Below, piece by piece: positions 8,317 to 17,102 of a stretch of 64,000 nucleotides of DNA. Under the pieces are notes generated by a model. It was not told where the DNA came from and did no database searches. It saw nothing but the letters and a program-made list of their open reading frames with translations. The stretch is from DASXMT01 sp036521415 (GTDB lineage Bacteria > Actinomycetota > Acidimicrobiia > Acidimicrobiales > RAAP-2). The position numbers and the translations under genes were made by a program. Location of the stretch: positions 10,928-74,927 of the forward strand of contig DATDHU010000066.1 in assembly GCA_036521415.1 (NCBI GenBank). The letters run 5' to 3'. Positions within the stretch are counted from its first letter, which is position 1. Every line of letters begins with the position of its first letter.

Positions 8317-9995
8317 AGCCAACCGATCAGGTCGTGTCCGACATGGCGCAGAGCTCCGAGCAGCCCACTGGATGCCGGCCGGCGAGGAGCGGCGTGGCCC
8401 CGGCCCGGCATGGGCGGCATCGAGCGGGCAACAGCCAGGTTCAGGGTGGGTGCCGCAGGGCCCGTTGGCTCGGCACCTCTCGAAGCCGATCTCGGGAGCG
8501 GTGCGTTGGTCGAGCCCCCCGAGGGCCACGACTCGGACAACAGCCCGCCCGCTCTGGCCCCCGACGACGTCGGGGCCGATGGGCAGAGCACCGAGCCGAG
8601 GATGCCGCTTCCGCTACAGGTGACCGGGCCGGGGGGAGTGGTCGGGGTGGTCGTCGTGGGTGGGGGCGCGGTCGTCGATGGCGCGGTCGGGGGTGGCGCC
8701 GGGGTGGTGGTCGGGGTGGTCGACGCGCCGGGGATCTGGGACAGGCCCTGTTGGAGCATGGCCGCCGGGCTCTGGGGCGCCGATGACGAAGAGATCGGTG
8801 TGCCCGGCGGGAGGGCGTCGAGGATGGTCGGGACCTGGTCGATGATCGGGTCGAAGAAGCCCGAGCCGGGGTTGCCACAGGTCTGGAGGGTGCCAAGTTG
8901 CGCGGCCGACAATCCGGCGGCGTGATTGGCGCTGAGCCGCCGGCACACCCCGGCCAGGCGATCCCGGACCAGACCGGCCACGTAGGCCCCGGTGACCCCG
9001 GCAGGGATCTGATTGTTCAGGTTCAACCAGTTGTAGGTCGGGTCGTAGGCCCGCTGCGCTGCCATGAACAACTGCACGGCCTGGGTCAGGACCTCGTCCA
9101 CGTTGGAGATGTTGCGGTCGACGGTCTGGCCCGCCGTGGTGATGGTGCCGACGTCTTGTTCGAGCGGTCCCAGGTTCGGCGAGAGGAGGCCGACCACCTG
9201 CGTCGTGGCCCCGGACAGCTGGCCGATGGCGTCGCCCAGCTGCGCGTTGTGCCGGGCCACGACGCCGGACACCGTGTCGTAGTTGGTGATCAGCGACGAG
9301 ATCTCGGCCGAGCGCGAATCGAGTGTGCCGGTCAGTTGGGCAAGCGTGCCGTTCAGCTGCCCAAGGTCGTCGCCCTTGTCGGCCAGCAACTGGAGGGTGC
9401 CGGCGGCGCTGGCGATGAGCGAGTTGAGGCTCTCCCCCTGGCCCTGCAGGTCCCCGGCCAGGTTGGCGATGAGGTCGCCCACGGCGTGGGGGTTGATGGC
9501 CTGCAGCGTGTGCTCGAGCGAGCGGAGGAGCTGGTCGGTCGAGACGGGTACGCTGGTGCGTCCCATCGGGATGGTCGATCCAGGAGCCAGGATCGGTCCG
9601 TCGGTGTACCCGGGAGCCAGCTCGATGTCCGGCTCACCCAGCAGCTGCGGTGAGGCCAGCGACGCGGTCGCCGCCGCCGGAATGGTACGGGCGTCGTCCA
9701 CCAGCATGCTCACCACCACGGTGTTCCCCACGTTCTTGACCGAGCTGACCGTGCCGGCGGGAACGCCGAGCACCTCCACCGAGGCCCCTGGGAACAGTCC
9801 CGGGGCCCGGGCGAACACGGCGGTCAGCGGGTAGGTACTCGGTCCTCGGACGACGTCGATGGCCACGACGGCGGCGGTGACGGCCAGCACGGCCGCGAGT
9901 CCCCAACGCACGCCACGCGAGGTGAGCAGCGACTTGACCACGTGGGCCGAAGACTTGACCATGTGGACCGAAGAAGGAGCGACCGGGTTGCTCAT
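8313..9995 (-). CDS. mceD: MCE family protein (MceD position) with long Pro/Thr/Ser-rich tail
   Basis: The 560-residue product has a transmembrane segment (GLAAVLAVTAAVVAIDVV), an MCE domain (GASVEVLGVPAGTVSSVKN), heptad-rich helices and a disordered tail rich in Pro, Thr, Ser and Ala. It is the longest mce product here, mainly because of the tail. The ATG at 9995 overlaps the mceC stop as ATGA and has a strong AGGGGAGG ribosome site. The frame stays open for more than 500 codons upstream; that is a shadow of mceC/mceB. Confidence 0.93.
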   Translation of the reverse strand: MSNPVAPSSVHMVKSSAHVVKSLLTSRGVRWGLAAVLAVTAAVVAIDVVRGPSTYPLTAVFARAPGLFPGASVEVLGVPAGTVSSVKNVGNTVVVSMLVDDARTIPAAATASLASPQLLGEPDIELAPGYTDGPILAPGSTIPMGRTSVPVSTDQLLRSLEHTLQAINPHAVGDLIANLAGDLQGQGESLNSLIASAAGTLQLLADKGDDLGQLNGTLAQLTGTLDSRSAEISSLITNYDTVSGVVARHNAQLGDAIGQLSGATTQVVGLLSPNLGPLEQDVGTITTAGQTVDRNISNVDEVLTQAVQLFMAAQRAYDPTYNWLNLNNQIPAGVTGAYVAGLVRDRLAGVCRRLSANHAAGLSAAQLGTLQTCGNPGSGFFDPIIDQVPTILDALPPGTPISSSSAPQSPAAMLQQGLSQIPGASTTPTTTPAPPPTAPSTTAPPPTTTTPTTPPGPVTCSGSGILGSVLCPSAPTSSGARAGGLLSESWPSGGSTNAPLPRSASRGAEPTGPAAPTLNLAVARSMPPMPGRGHAAPRRPASSGLLGALRHVGHDLIGWL

Positions 9996-11251
9996 GACCT
10001 CCCCTTTGCGCCCAGTATGGGGCTGAGCAGTTGCGAAAGACCTCCGGCGCCGCTGTTGGGCCCGGCACCGTTGTCGGGGGCCGCGGTGGTGCCGTTGGTG
10101 CTGGTGGACGGGGTTGTGCTCGGGGCGCCGGAAGCGGACGGGGGCGTCGTCACGCCACTGCCCTGGCCGGGGGGCGAGCCACTGGGCAGCGGCCCGGTTT
10201 GATTGCCGCACGAAGCCGGGTCGGGCCCGAGGGCGACCGTGAGCGCTTGGTCGAGGGCGCCGCACGGTCCCAACACGCCGAACCCCCCGGCCAGCGTCAC
10301 CACGTTCGTGTAGATGTTGGCCCACGAGTTGGGGTTGTCGTTCGGGCCCGAGTAGCCCACCGAGGCAAAGCCCTTGAGCGCGGCGCCGAGGTAGCTGACC
10401 CCCTGGGCCACATCCACCTGGTGGGTGGACACCACACCGAGCACCTGATGGAGGTTCTGCAACAACGAGTTGAGCTGTGGACGGTTTTGGCCCACCAGGC
10501 TGTTGGTCTGTGAAGCCATCTGGTCGATGTTGTCGATGAGGCTGCCCAGGTCGCCGCTCTGATTGGCCAGGCCGCCGGTCACCGTGTTCAGGTTGTCGAG
10601 CACCGATGCGAGCTGCTGATCCCGGCCGGCCAGGGTGGCCGAGACCGTATTGGCCGAGTCGATCAGCTGGCTGACCTGGCCGCTGCGCTGGTCCACGGTG
10701 CGGGTCAGCGCACCGAGGCCCTTGATGATCTCGGCCACCTGGGTCTGCTTGCCCTGAGTCACGGTGGCCAGGGACTGGATGACATTGTTCAGCGCGCTGG
10801 CGTTCGTCTGGGCCAGGAGATGGCCGGCGGTGTTCTGGACTTGGTAGAACTCCTCGGGCACCGACGTGTTGGTGATCAGGGCCCCGGGATGGAGGGGAGC
10901 CGACCATCCCGAGACGGGCTGCAGGGCAACGTCGACCACGCCCAACAAGGTCTCGACCTGTACCGATGCGTCGGTGTGGTGAGGCAGGACCACCCCGTGG
11001 TTGATGGACATGGCCGCATCGACCGCGTTGCCGTCGACCCTCACCCCGGTCACCGTGCCCACCTTCACCCCCGCGACCAGGACGTCGGTGCCAGACCCGA
11101 TGCCGGCCGCAGTGGGAAAGCGGGCCGACACCTGATAGCCGCTGTTGAAGATGTTCCGGTTGAGAAAGACGATCCCGACCACGACGACGGCCATGACGGC
11201 GATGGCCACCGCCCCGAGGAGGCGGGGCCGCCGTTCGGTGAACGCCTTCAC
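9992..11251 (-). CDS. mceC: MCE family protein (MceC position)
   Basis: The GTG at 11251 overlaps the mceB stop as GTGA, giving 419 residues. It has a short basic start (FTERRPRLLG), a transmembrane segment (AVAIAVMAVVVVGIVFL), an MCE domain (GTDVLVAGVKVGTVTGVRV), then helices with Leu/Ile heptads and a Gly/Ser/Thr/Pro-rich C-terminus. It should be one strand of the hexameric lipid tunnel. Two Cys in the C-terminal region (VLGPCGALD, DPASCGNQ) could form a disulfide outside the membrane. Confidence 0.93.
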   Translation of the reverse strand: MKAFTERRPRLLGAVAIAVMAVVVVGIVFLNRNIFNSGYQVSARFPTAAGIGSGTDVLVAGVKVGTVTGVRVDGNAVDAAMSINHGVVLPHHTDASVQVETLLGVVDVALQPVSGWSAPLHPGALITNTSVPEEFYQVQNTAGHLLAQTNASALNNVIQSLATVTQGKQTQVAEIIKGLGALTRTVDQRSGQVSQLIDSANTVSATLAGRDQQLASVLDNLNTVTGGLANQSGDLGSLIDNIDQMASQTNSLVGQNRPQLNSLLQNLHQVLGVVSTHQVDVAQGVSYLGAALKGFASVGYSGPNDNPNSWANIYTNVVTLAGGFGVLGPCGALDQALTVALGPDPASCGNQTGPLPSGSPPGQGSGVTTPPSASGAPSTTPSTSTNGTTAAPDNGAGPNSGAGGLSQLLSPILGAKGRS

Positions 11252-12417
11252 GACCCGCCTCCCGACACTGGGCCGGCGCCGGCGACGGTGTTGAGGATGG
11301 AGCCGATCGAAGGCGCGGCGCTGGACGGCGAGGTCGACGGGCCAGTCGAGGTGGAGCCGCCGGGCGAGGAGCCGGTCGACGGCGAGGTGGGCGGGCCGCC
11401 CAGCGGGCCGGCGCCGGTCGGGGCGTTGGTCGGCTGGAAGTAGACGCAGGCGCGCTCGCCGGCCAGACAGGTGTACACGGTCTGGATCTGGAACCACTGG
11501 CCGTACGAGGAAATCTGGACGTACGGGGCCAACCCGGCACCGAGGGTTGACAAGCTCTGGCTCAGATCCTGCTGGCGGGAGGCCACGTCCTCGGTGACCG
11601 CCTGCAGGTTGCTGATGGTCCGGTCGAGGGTGCCCCTATTGGTCCCGACCAGGCTGGCCAGGTCCCCGGCCACCTGCCCGAGGTTGGTCACCACGCTGTC
11701 CAGGACGTCGTTATGGCTGGCCAGGGAGTGAGCCACCGTCTGCAGGTTCTCGACCAACGAGCCCAGGTCGCCGCTGCGCGAGGCGATGGCTGTGAGCACC
11801 TGGTCGAGGCTGTCGATGACCACCCCGACCTGTTGGTCGAGGTCTCGCACCGTCTTGGACACGATCGCCCCGTTGTTGATGAGCTGGTTGATCTCGGCCG
11901 TGTCCCCCTCCAGTGCGCCGGACACGTTCTCCACGAAGGCGTTGGCCTCTTTTGGATCGATGGCCGAGAGGAACGGCCCGAACGAATTGAGAAAGGCGTT
12001 CACGCTGGCGTCGGTCACATCGTGGGTGAGCGGGATGGTGGCGCCGGGACCCAAGCGGCGGCCCTCTCGTCCCGGAAACAGGTACACCTCCTTCTGACCG
12101 ATCACGTTGTGCCAGCGGAGGCCGACGTCGGTGCCCTGGCGGAGCGAGACGTCGTTGTCCAGGTCGAGCCCCACCACGGCATGACCGCGCTGCAGGACGA
12201 TGGAGGAGACCTGGCCGACTTGCACGCCGGCGATGTCGACCCCGTCGCCCGTGGTCAGTCCGGTGACGTCGCTCATCTCGGCGCTGATGTTGTGGCGGGA
12301 CGAGAAGAGCGAGAGGTTCCCGATGCGGACGGCCAGGGCCACCAGGAGGACCAGGCACACAACGGCGAAGACGGCGAACTTCCAGGCCGAGGAAGGAAGG
12401 CGGCGAAGGAACTTCAT
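11248..12417 (-). CDS. mceB: MCE family protein (MceB position)
   Basis: The ATG at 12417 overlaps the mceA stop as ATGA, giving 389 residues. The order is basic N-terminus (KFLRRLPS), transmembrane segment (FAVFAVVCLVLLVALAV), MCE domain (TGDGVDIAGVQVGQVSSIV) and heptad-rich helices with a Ser/Pro/Gly-rich end. Paired Cys occur in TCLAGERACVYF, as in many MceB proteins. The open frame continues 99 codons upstream inside mceA but has no plausible start there. Confidence 0.93.
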   Translation of the reverse strand: MKFLRRLPSSAWKFAVFAVVCLVLLVALAVRIGNLSLFSSRHNISAEMSDVTGLTTGDGVDIAGVQVGQVSSIVLQRGHAVVGLDLDNDVSLRQGTDVGLRWHNVIGQKEVYLFPGREGRRLGPGATIPLTHDVTDASVNAFLNSFGPFLSAIDPKEANAFVENVSGALEGDTAEINQLINNGAIVSKTVRDLDQQVGVVIDSLDQVLTAIASRSGDLGSLVENLQTVAHSLASHNDVLDSVVTNLGQVAGDLASLVGTNRGTLDRTISNLQAVTEDVASRQQDLSQSLSTLGAGLAPYVQISSYGQWFQIQTVYTCLAGERACVYFQPTNAPTGAGPLGGPPTSPSTGSSPGGSTSTGPSTSPSSAAPSIGSILNTVAGAGPVSGGGS

Positions 12418-13694
12418 GATCCGGCACCCAGGAGCGAATGGATGTATCCCCCGATCGACGGAGACGAGCTGGACGGGGCCGACGGCTTGCCCAGGATCCC
12501 GTACGCCTGGTTGGCCAGTCCCTGTGCGGCGGACGACATGGCCGGGTTCGGCTCCGTCGTCGGCGGTGTCGCCGCCGTGGTGGGCGCCGACTGGGCCGCG
12601 TTGAATGCGGACAGCTGGGTCGAGCAGTTGAAGGCCGACCCCGCACCGGCCAGGGCCTGTTGCAGGGGCTCGAGGAACGACAGGCCCGTCCCCGTCGGTG
12701 CGATGAGCGAGCACACCAACTGGTTGACATCGGCAAAGAGGATGAACGTGTTGAAGTAGCCGAACCGACTGCCGTCGGGCAGGGTGTCGGTGCCGCTGGC
12801 GTGAGCCAGTTTGTCGAGGTAATGGTACGCGCCTTGGATCACCTGGCCCACGTCGTCTTGCTGGGCGGTGAGGACGCGAGCCACGTTGTCCCCTGATGCC
12901 AGGATGGTGGCGATGTCGGGGTGGTAGTCGTTGAGAATGGCGGCCAGTTGGTTGGCGAACGGGGTCAGGGACTCCAACAGGTGCTGGTAGTCGGCCACGT
13001 CCCGGTTGAAGACGGGAAGGGCGATGTTCTCCTCCTGCGAGATGCCGTTGACGGCCGAACCGTCGGGAGCCAGGACTGCGCTGAACCGGGCAAACGAACT
13101 GAGGGCGTTGAGCTGTGCGGCCAGCGTGTTGTCGAGGAACCCGGCCAGCTTGGACCCTTCCTGGATGGCAGAGGCGATGCGGGGGCCCTCGCCGTTGCTG
13201 GCCTGGGCCAGCTCCGACACCACCTCGGACAGGTCGACGGTGTTGACCTGGTTGAGCAGAGGCGTGGCCGCGGAGAACAGGTCCCCGATCTCGGCCGACA
13301 TGGTCGCGTGGGAGAAGGACGAACCGGGTGCGAGGTACGGCCCCGTGTCGGCGTTCCCATTCGGCGTGCTGAGCGACATCTCCTCGGCGCCGAACAGGTT
13401 CACCGGGCGGATGGTGGCGGTGGCTGAGGCCGGCACGTGAAAGCCCGCCTGGATGAGGACGGACACCTCGGCCCGGGAGCCGGCCAACGAGATGGTCGAG
13501 ACCCGGCCCACCTGCACCCCGCGGAACACGACTTCGGATCCGGGCTGCAAGCCCTCGCCGGCCCGGGGGAACATCCCGGTCAGGTGATACGCGCCCGAGT
13601 AGTCACCGTTGGCCATCCGGACCAGGAAGACCGAGCCCAAGCCGAGGGCGACCATGGCGATGAGGGCGACAAGGGCCCGAAGACCCCGTGTCAT
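12414..13694 (-). CDS. mceA: MCE family protein, first in operon (MceA position)
   Basis: The 426-residue protein begins with a transmembrane segment (LRALVALIAMVALGLGSVFLV) followed by the MCE domain (GSEVVFRGVQVGRVSTISL). A helical region and a Ser/Pro tail complete it. The ATG at 13694 overlaps the yrbEB stop as ATGA. By analogy with mycobacterial Mce1/Mce4, it should help build the channel receiving lipids (fatty acids, sterols or other hydrophobic compounds). The substrate cannot be read from the sequence. Confidence 0.93.
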   Translation of the reverse strand: MTRGLRALVALIAMVALGLGSVFLVRMANGDYSGAYHLTGMFPRAGEGLQPGSEVVFRGVQVGRVSTISLAGSRAEVSVLIQAGFHVPASATATIRPVNLFGAEEMSLSTPNGNADTGPYLAPGSSFSHATMSAEIGDLFSAATPLLNQVNTVDLSEVVSELAQASNGEGPRIASAIQEGSKLAGFLDNTLAAQLNALSSFARFSAVLAPDGSAVNGISQEENIALPVFNRDVADYQHLLESLTPFANQLAAILNDYHPDIATILASGDNVARVLTAQQDDVGQVIQGAYHYLDKLAHASGTDTLPDGSRFGYFNTFILFADVNQLVCSLIAPTGTGLSFLEPLQQALAGAGSAFNCSTQLSAFNAAQSAPTTAATPPTTEPNPAMSSAAQGLANQAYGILGKPSAPSSSSPSIGGYIHSLLGAGS

Positions 13695-14503
13695 CCGACC
13701 AGCCGAGCGGTGAAGTTGACGCCGCCGAACAACACCAGCGACAGCAAGAGGTTAATGAGTACCACCACGATGATCGACATGCGGATGGCCCGGCCGGCGG
13801 CCACGCCGACGCCGGCCGGGCCGCCCGTGGCGTTGTAGCCGTAGTAGCAGTGGATGAAGGTCACGGCGACGGCGAACACCATGGCCTTCAGGAACGAGTA
13901 GAAGATGTCGACCGGTGGCAAGAAGAGCTGGAAGTAGTGCTGGTAGGTGCCCGTCGAGAGGTGGAAGAACTTGGTCACGATGAGCTCGGTGGCCAGGTAG
14001 CTGGCGAACAGCGCCGCCAGGTAGAGGGGGATCATGGCGATGAGCGCAGCCCAGACCCGGGTGGCCACGAGGTACACCACGCTGTTCACCCCCATGACCT
14101 CGAGCGCGTCGATCTCCTCGGAGATGCGCATGGCCCCGAGTTGGGCGGTGAACCCCGCGCCCACCTGGGCGGCCAGCGCGATGCCGGCCACCAACGGGGT
14201 GATCTCGCGGGTGTTGGCCAACGACGAGATCACCCCGGTGAAGGCCTGGGCGCCGATCTGCTGCAACCCGTTGAACCCCTCCAGCCCCACCTCGGTGCCG
14301 GTGAAGAAGGCGATGCTGGTGACCACGAAGAACATGCCACCCCCGATGACCAGGGCTCCCGCCCCCAGAGCGATGTCCGAGAGCAAGGTGGCGATCTCAG
14401 TCCGGCGGCGCAGGCTCGAGGGCATGGCCCGGAGAATGCGGCCGTAGAACCGAAACTGCCCGAAGACGTCCTCGAGGCCGCCGAGGGCGGCGGAGCCGAT
14501 CAC
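13691..14503 (-). CDS. yrbEB: Mce-type ABC permease, YrbE B subunit
   Basis: The 270-residue polytopic protein is of the MlaE/YrbE family, with FTAQLGAMRISEEIDALEVM, the conserved EQ-loop-like coupling region that contacts the ATPase. It forms the membrane half of the lipid importer together with YrbEA. The GTG at 14503 begins one base after the yrbEA stop. Its likely ATPase is the Mkl/MlaF-type protein encoded divergently at 17.1-18.0 kb. Confidence 0.94.
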   Translation of the reverse strand: MIGSAALGGLEDVFGQFRFYGRILRAMPSSLRRRTEIATLLSDIALGAGALVIGGGMFFVVTSIAFFTGTEVGLEGFNGLQQIGAQAFTGVISSLANTREITPLVAGIALAAQVGAGFTAQLGAMRISEEIDALEVMGVNSVVYLVATRVWAALIAMIPLYLAALFASYLATELIVTKFFHLSTGTYQHYFQLFLPPVDIFYSFLKAMVFAVAVTFIHCYYGYNATGGPAGVGVAAGRAIRMSIIVVVLINLLLSLVLFGGVNFTARLVG

Positions 14504-14504
14504 G

Positions 14505-15353
14505 TCAGATGCCCTTTTGGGGGATGAAGTTGAAGTAGAAGATGGTGAGCACGAAGTTCACGAAGAAGGCCAGGATGAACGTCACGACGACGGCCTGGTT
14601 CACGGCATCCCCCACGCCCTTCGGCCCACCCTTGGCGTACATGCCCTTGTAACAGGCCACCATGGCGGCGATGAAGCCGAACACTGCCGCTTTGAACAGG
14701 GCGATGACCAGATCGGCCAACTGGCTCAACTCGGAGAAAGTGGAGAAGAAGCTGCTCGCCGTCACGTGCACCGAATGCATCCCGAAGAACAAGCCGCCGG
14801 CGATGCCGGCCACGCTGACCACGGCATCGAGCAGGAGCGCCACCACCGTGGCGGCGAGCAACCGGGGGAGCACGAGGCGGTGCAGCGGGTTGATCCCCAT
14901 CACTTCCATGGCCGAGATCTCGTCGCGGATCCGCCGAGAGCCGAGATCGGCGCACATGGCCGAGCCCCCAGCGCCGGCGATCAAGAGAGCAGTGGCCACC
15001 GGGGCCTGCTCTCTCACCACGGCCAGGACCATGGCCGCACCGAGCTGCGACTGGGCCCCGATCTGTTGGAGCAGCGATCCCACCTCGAGGGCGATGACCA
15101 TGCCGAATGGAATGGAGATGAGGATCAGGGGCAACGTGGTCACCCGGGCCAGGAACCAGCACTGATCGAAGAACTCGGCCACCGGCAGGCCCCGGATGGG
15201 GAGCTGGCGGAGGGCCTCTAGGGACAGCGCGAACATGTTGCCGGTCTCGCGCAGTCCGGTCGCGACTTTGGAGGGAGGCCGCACCCGCGGTGGGGCCGGT
15301 AAGACCGGCATCGGTCGGCGGCCGTGCGGTCCGGCCTCCTTGGTCGACGGCAT
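14505..15353 (-). CDS. yrbEA: Mce-type ABC permease, YrbE A subunit
   Basis: First gene of the mce operon, an MlaE/YrbE permease with about five membrane segments and the coupling motif ADLGSRRIRDEISAMEVMGI. The start is uncertain: ATG 15353 gives 282 residues with a basic, Pro-rich leader, and ATG 15311 (about 268 residues) is also possible; family homology begins near TGLRETGNMFALS. The frame remains open to about 15605, but that part crosses a 17-bp inverted repeat and is probably untranslated leader. Confidence 0.92.
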   Translation of the reverse strand: MPSTKEAGPHGRRPMPVLPAPPRVRPPSKVATGLRETGNMFALSLEALRQLPIRGLPVAEFFDQCWFLARVTTLPLILISIPFGMVIALEVGSLLQQIGAQSQLGAAMVLAVVREQAPVATALLIAGAGGSAMCADLGSRRIRDEISAMEVMGINPLHRLVLPRLLAATVVALLLDAVVSVAGIAGGLFFGMHSVHVTASSFFSTFSELSQLADLVIALFKAAVFGFIAAMVACYKGMYAKGGPKGVGDAVNQAVVVTFILAFFVNFVLTIFYFNFIPQKGI

Positions 15354-15721
15354 CAGGGCGTGCCGGCCCCGGTGGCAAGAGGGGGCGCGGCCACTCCGGG
15401 CGCGACGTGACCCATACTCGATGCCGACCCCGTGGGGGTACCCGGTCCTCGCGCTGCCCTTGGGGGGCCGACAGGAAAGGACCGGGTACCCCCAGAGGGT
15501 CGTGAGCGTCCGCCCGTGCTGTCTCGTGCCATGCTGGACCCCCTTCTGCCCGCCCCGTGTTCGCAGTTCGAGGCAGTCCCTGAACAACGGACGGACACCA
15601 CCCACCTTTCGGTCAGACCGGCGCGATCGCGCCTGGCGAGGCGATCTACGGGGGGCATCCGCAAGTTCTCGTGCGCCTGGTCGTTACCTCTCAGTAAGGA
15701 CCACTTGTGAAATAGGGACCG
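15354..15721. other. Divergent intergenic region between mce operon and ECF sigma gene
   Basis: About 368 bases without a convincing gene. It must hold the promoters of both the mce operon (leftward) and the sigma factor (rightward). Its main visible structure is the 17-bp inverted repeat at 15433-15494. I could not identify a clear sigma-70 or ECF-type -35/-10 pair. Confidence 0.6.
15433..15494. repeat. Perfect 17-bp inverted repeat upstream of the mce operon
   Basis: The arm TGGGGGTACCCGGTCCT at 15433-15449 is matched exactly, in reverse complement, at 15478-15494, with a 28-base spacer. Each arm itself contains the 10-base palindrome GGGTACCC with flanks. In RNA it would form a very stable hairpin in the yrbEA leader. 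It could be a leader attenuator, a mobile mini-element or a paired operator; no poly-T tract follows it on either strand. Confidence 0.8.
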
Positions 15722-17044
15722 ATGCACCCGTCAACCGGGGCCTTCTTGGGGGAGGACAAAACCGTGGCTCTGCAACCGAGCGAGCTGTCAGTATTGCCCG
15801 ACGATGTCGACCTCGATCGCGATCGAGCACTCGTGAAGCGGTGCCAGTCGGGAGACTCGTCGGCCTTCGGCGAGCTCTATGCCCGTTACTACGCCCGGGT
15901 CTACCGCTTCTGCTTCCGTCGCCTGCACGACCACGAGGAGGCCGAAGACGTGGCCCAGGACGCCTTCGCCCGGGCATGGCGGGCGCTGCCGAACTTTGCC
16001 GGCGACCGCCGCTTCTACCCCTGGTTGACCGTCATAGCCGACAACCGATGCCGGGACATCCAGCGCCGGCGGGCGCGCAGCACGCCGACCGCGGACGTCG
16101 ATCTCGTCGCCCGCCAGGCAACCGAGCCCACGGGCACCGACACCCCCGAAGACGCGCTGATCGCGTCGGTGGAGGGCGACCTGGCCGTTCAGGCCCTCGG
16201 ACGCCTGTCGGCCCGCCATCGGGACGTCCTCAAGCTGCGGGAGGGGTCGGGCTTGACCTACCAGGAGATCGCCAGACTCGAGGGTGTCGAGATCAGGACG
16301 GTCGAGAGCCTGATCTGGCGGGCCCGGCAGGCCCTGAAGCGGGAGTACGCCACCATCGCCAGCGTGAACACGGTCATCGGTGGTTTCGCTCTGGGGCGTT
16401 GGGGCGCACTTCGGCGAGTGGGCGGTTCGGTGGCGCGGCGGCTGCATCCGGTCGCTCCCCTGCTGGGCACCACCGGGGGGACACGCGGCCTGGCCGCCGG
16501 CGTCGCCCTGACCTCATTCGCCTTTGTCGCCGCGGCGATGCCCGGCGCCGGCCAGCCCGCGCACCACCCGGCGGCTGCAGTGGCGCCCACCGCAGCTGCC
16601 GCGACCCCCGGCGTGCCCGCTCTGGCCGGCTGGGCGGACCCGGGCGTCCCGGTTGCTCCTCCCTGGCCGGAGGCCGGTGGGACCGGGCCCGGCGCCACAC
16701 CGACAACGGGCGGAGAGCCGGTCACACCGGCCGCCCAGCCGGCAACGGTGCCGGCCACTCCCTCCACCACCCCGACAGCCACGGCCAGCAGTCCGGCTGC
16801 GCCGAGCACGGCCGCGCCAGCCGTGCCCGGTGGGACCATCCCGGCGACGACGGTGCAGGGCTTGACCAATGGCGTCAACCAGCTCGTGGCCGGCGCATCG
16901 GGCCTCATCGGTGCCCTTGTGCCTCCGCTGGCTCCCCCATCGGCGGCCGGCCAACCGAGCAGCTCCGGGGTCACCGTCCCGCCCGTCGTGCCAGGATCCA
17001 CCCCGATCACCGTGCCGACCCCGGGGCTCCTCGGTGGCAGCTGA
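15722..17044 (+). CDS. ECF sigma-70 factor with C-terminal transmembrane segment and Pro/Ala/Thr-rich tail
   Basis: Sigma region 2 spans about residues 36-107 (AFGELYARYYARVYRFCFRR, WLTVIADNRCRDI) and region 4 about 155-208 (LTYQEIARLEGVEIRTVES). Unusually, a further 230 residues follow: one hydrophobic segment near 255-273 (GLAAGVALTSFAFVAAAM) and a low-complexity Pro/Ala/Thr tail that would lie outside the membrane. Ordinary ECF factors stop after region 4. Two starts are possible: ATG 15722 with AGGGA, or GTG 15764, which has a better GGGGGAGG site 8 bases upstream. It precedes the Mce-type ATPase gene by 58 bases and is divergent from the mce operon. Confidence 0.88.
   Translation: MHPSTGAFLGEDKTVALQPSELSVLPDDVDLDRDRALVKRCQSGDSSAFGELYARYYARVYRFCFRRLHDHEEAEDVAQDAFARAWRALPNFAGDRRFYPWLTVIADNRCRDIQRRRARSTPTADVDLVARQATEPTGTDTPEDALIASVEGDLAVQALGRLSARHRDVLKLREGSGLTYQEIARLEGVEIRTVESLIWRARQALKREYATIASVNTVIGGFALGRWGALRRVGGSVARRLHPVAPLLGTTGGTRGLAAGVALTSFAFVAAAMPGAGQPAHHPAAAVAPTAAAATPGVPALAGWADPGVPVAPPWPEAGGTGPGATPTTGGEPVTPAAQPATVPATPSTTPTATASSPAAPSTAAPAVPGGTIPATTVQGLTNGVNQLVAGASGLIGALVPPLAPPSAAGQPSSSGVTVPPVVPGSTPITVPTPGLLGGS
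15748..15755 (+). promoter_or_regulatory. Strong ribosome binding site favouring the GTG start at 15764
   Basis: GGGGGAGG lies 8 bases before an in-frame GTG at 15764, which is the 15th codon of the ATG-15722 reading of the sigma factor gene. This is a better match to the anti-Shine-Dalgarno than the AGGGA before the ATG, so the protein may be 426 rather than 440 residues long. Confidence 0.6.
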
Positions 17045-17102
17045 ATCCCCGGGCACGATGCGAGCGCTGATCCGGCGCTTCCCCGGCAAACGGGGGAACA
17101 CG

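Noticed and set aside
9996..11540. 515-codon upstream extension of the mceD frame
   Set aside because: It overlaps mceC and mceB out of frame, is Arg/Pro/Gly-rich, and the strong ribosome site with ATGA overlap sets the mceD start at 9995.
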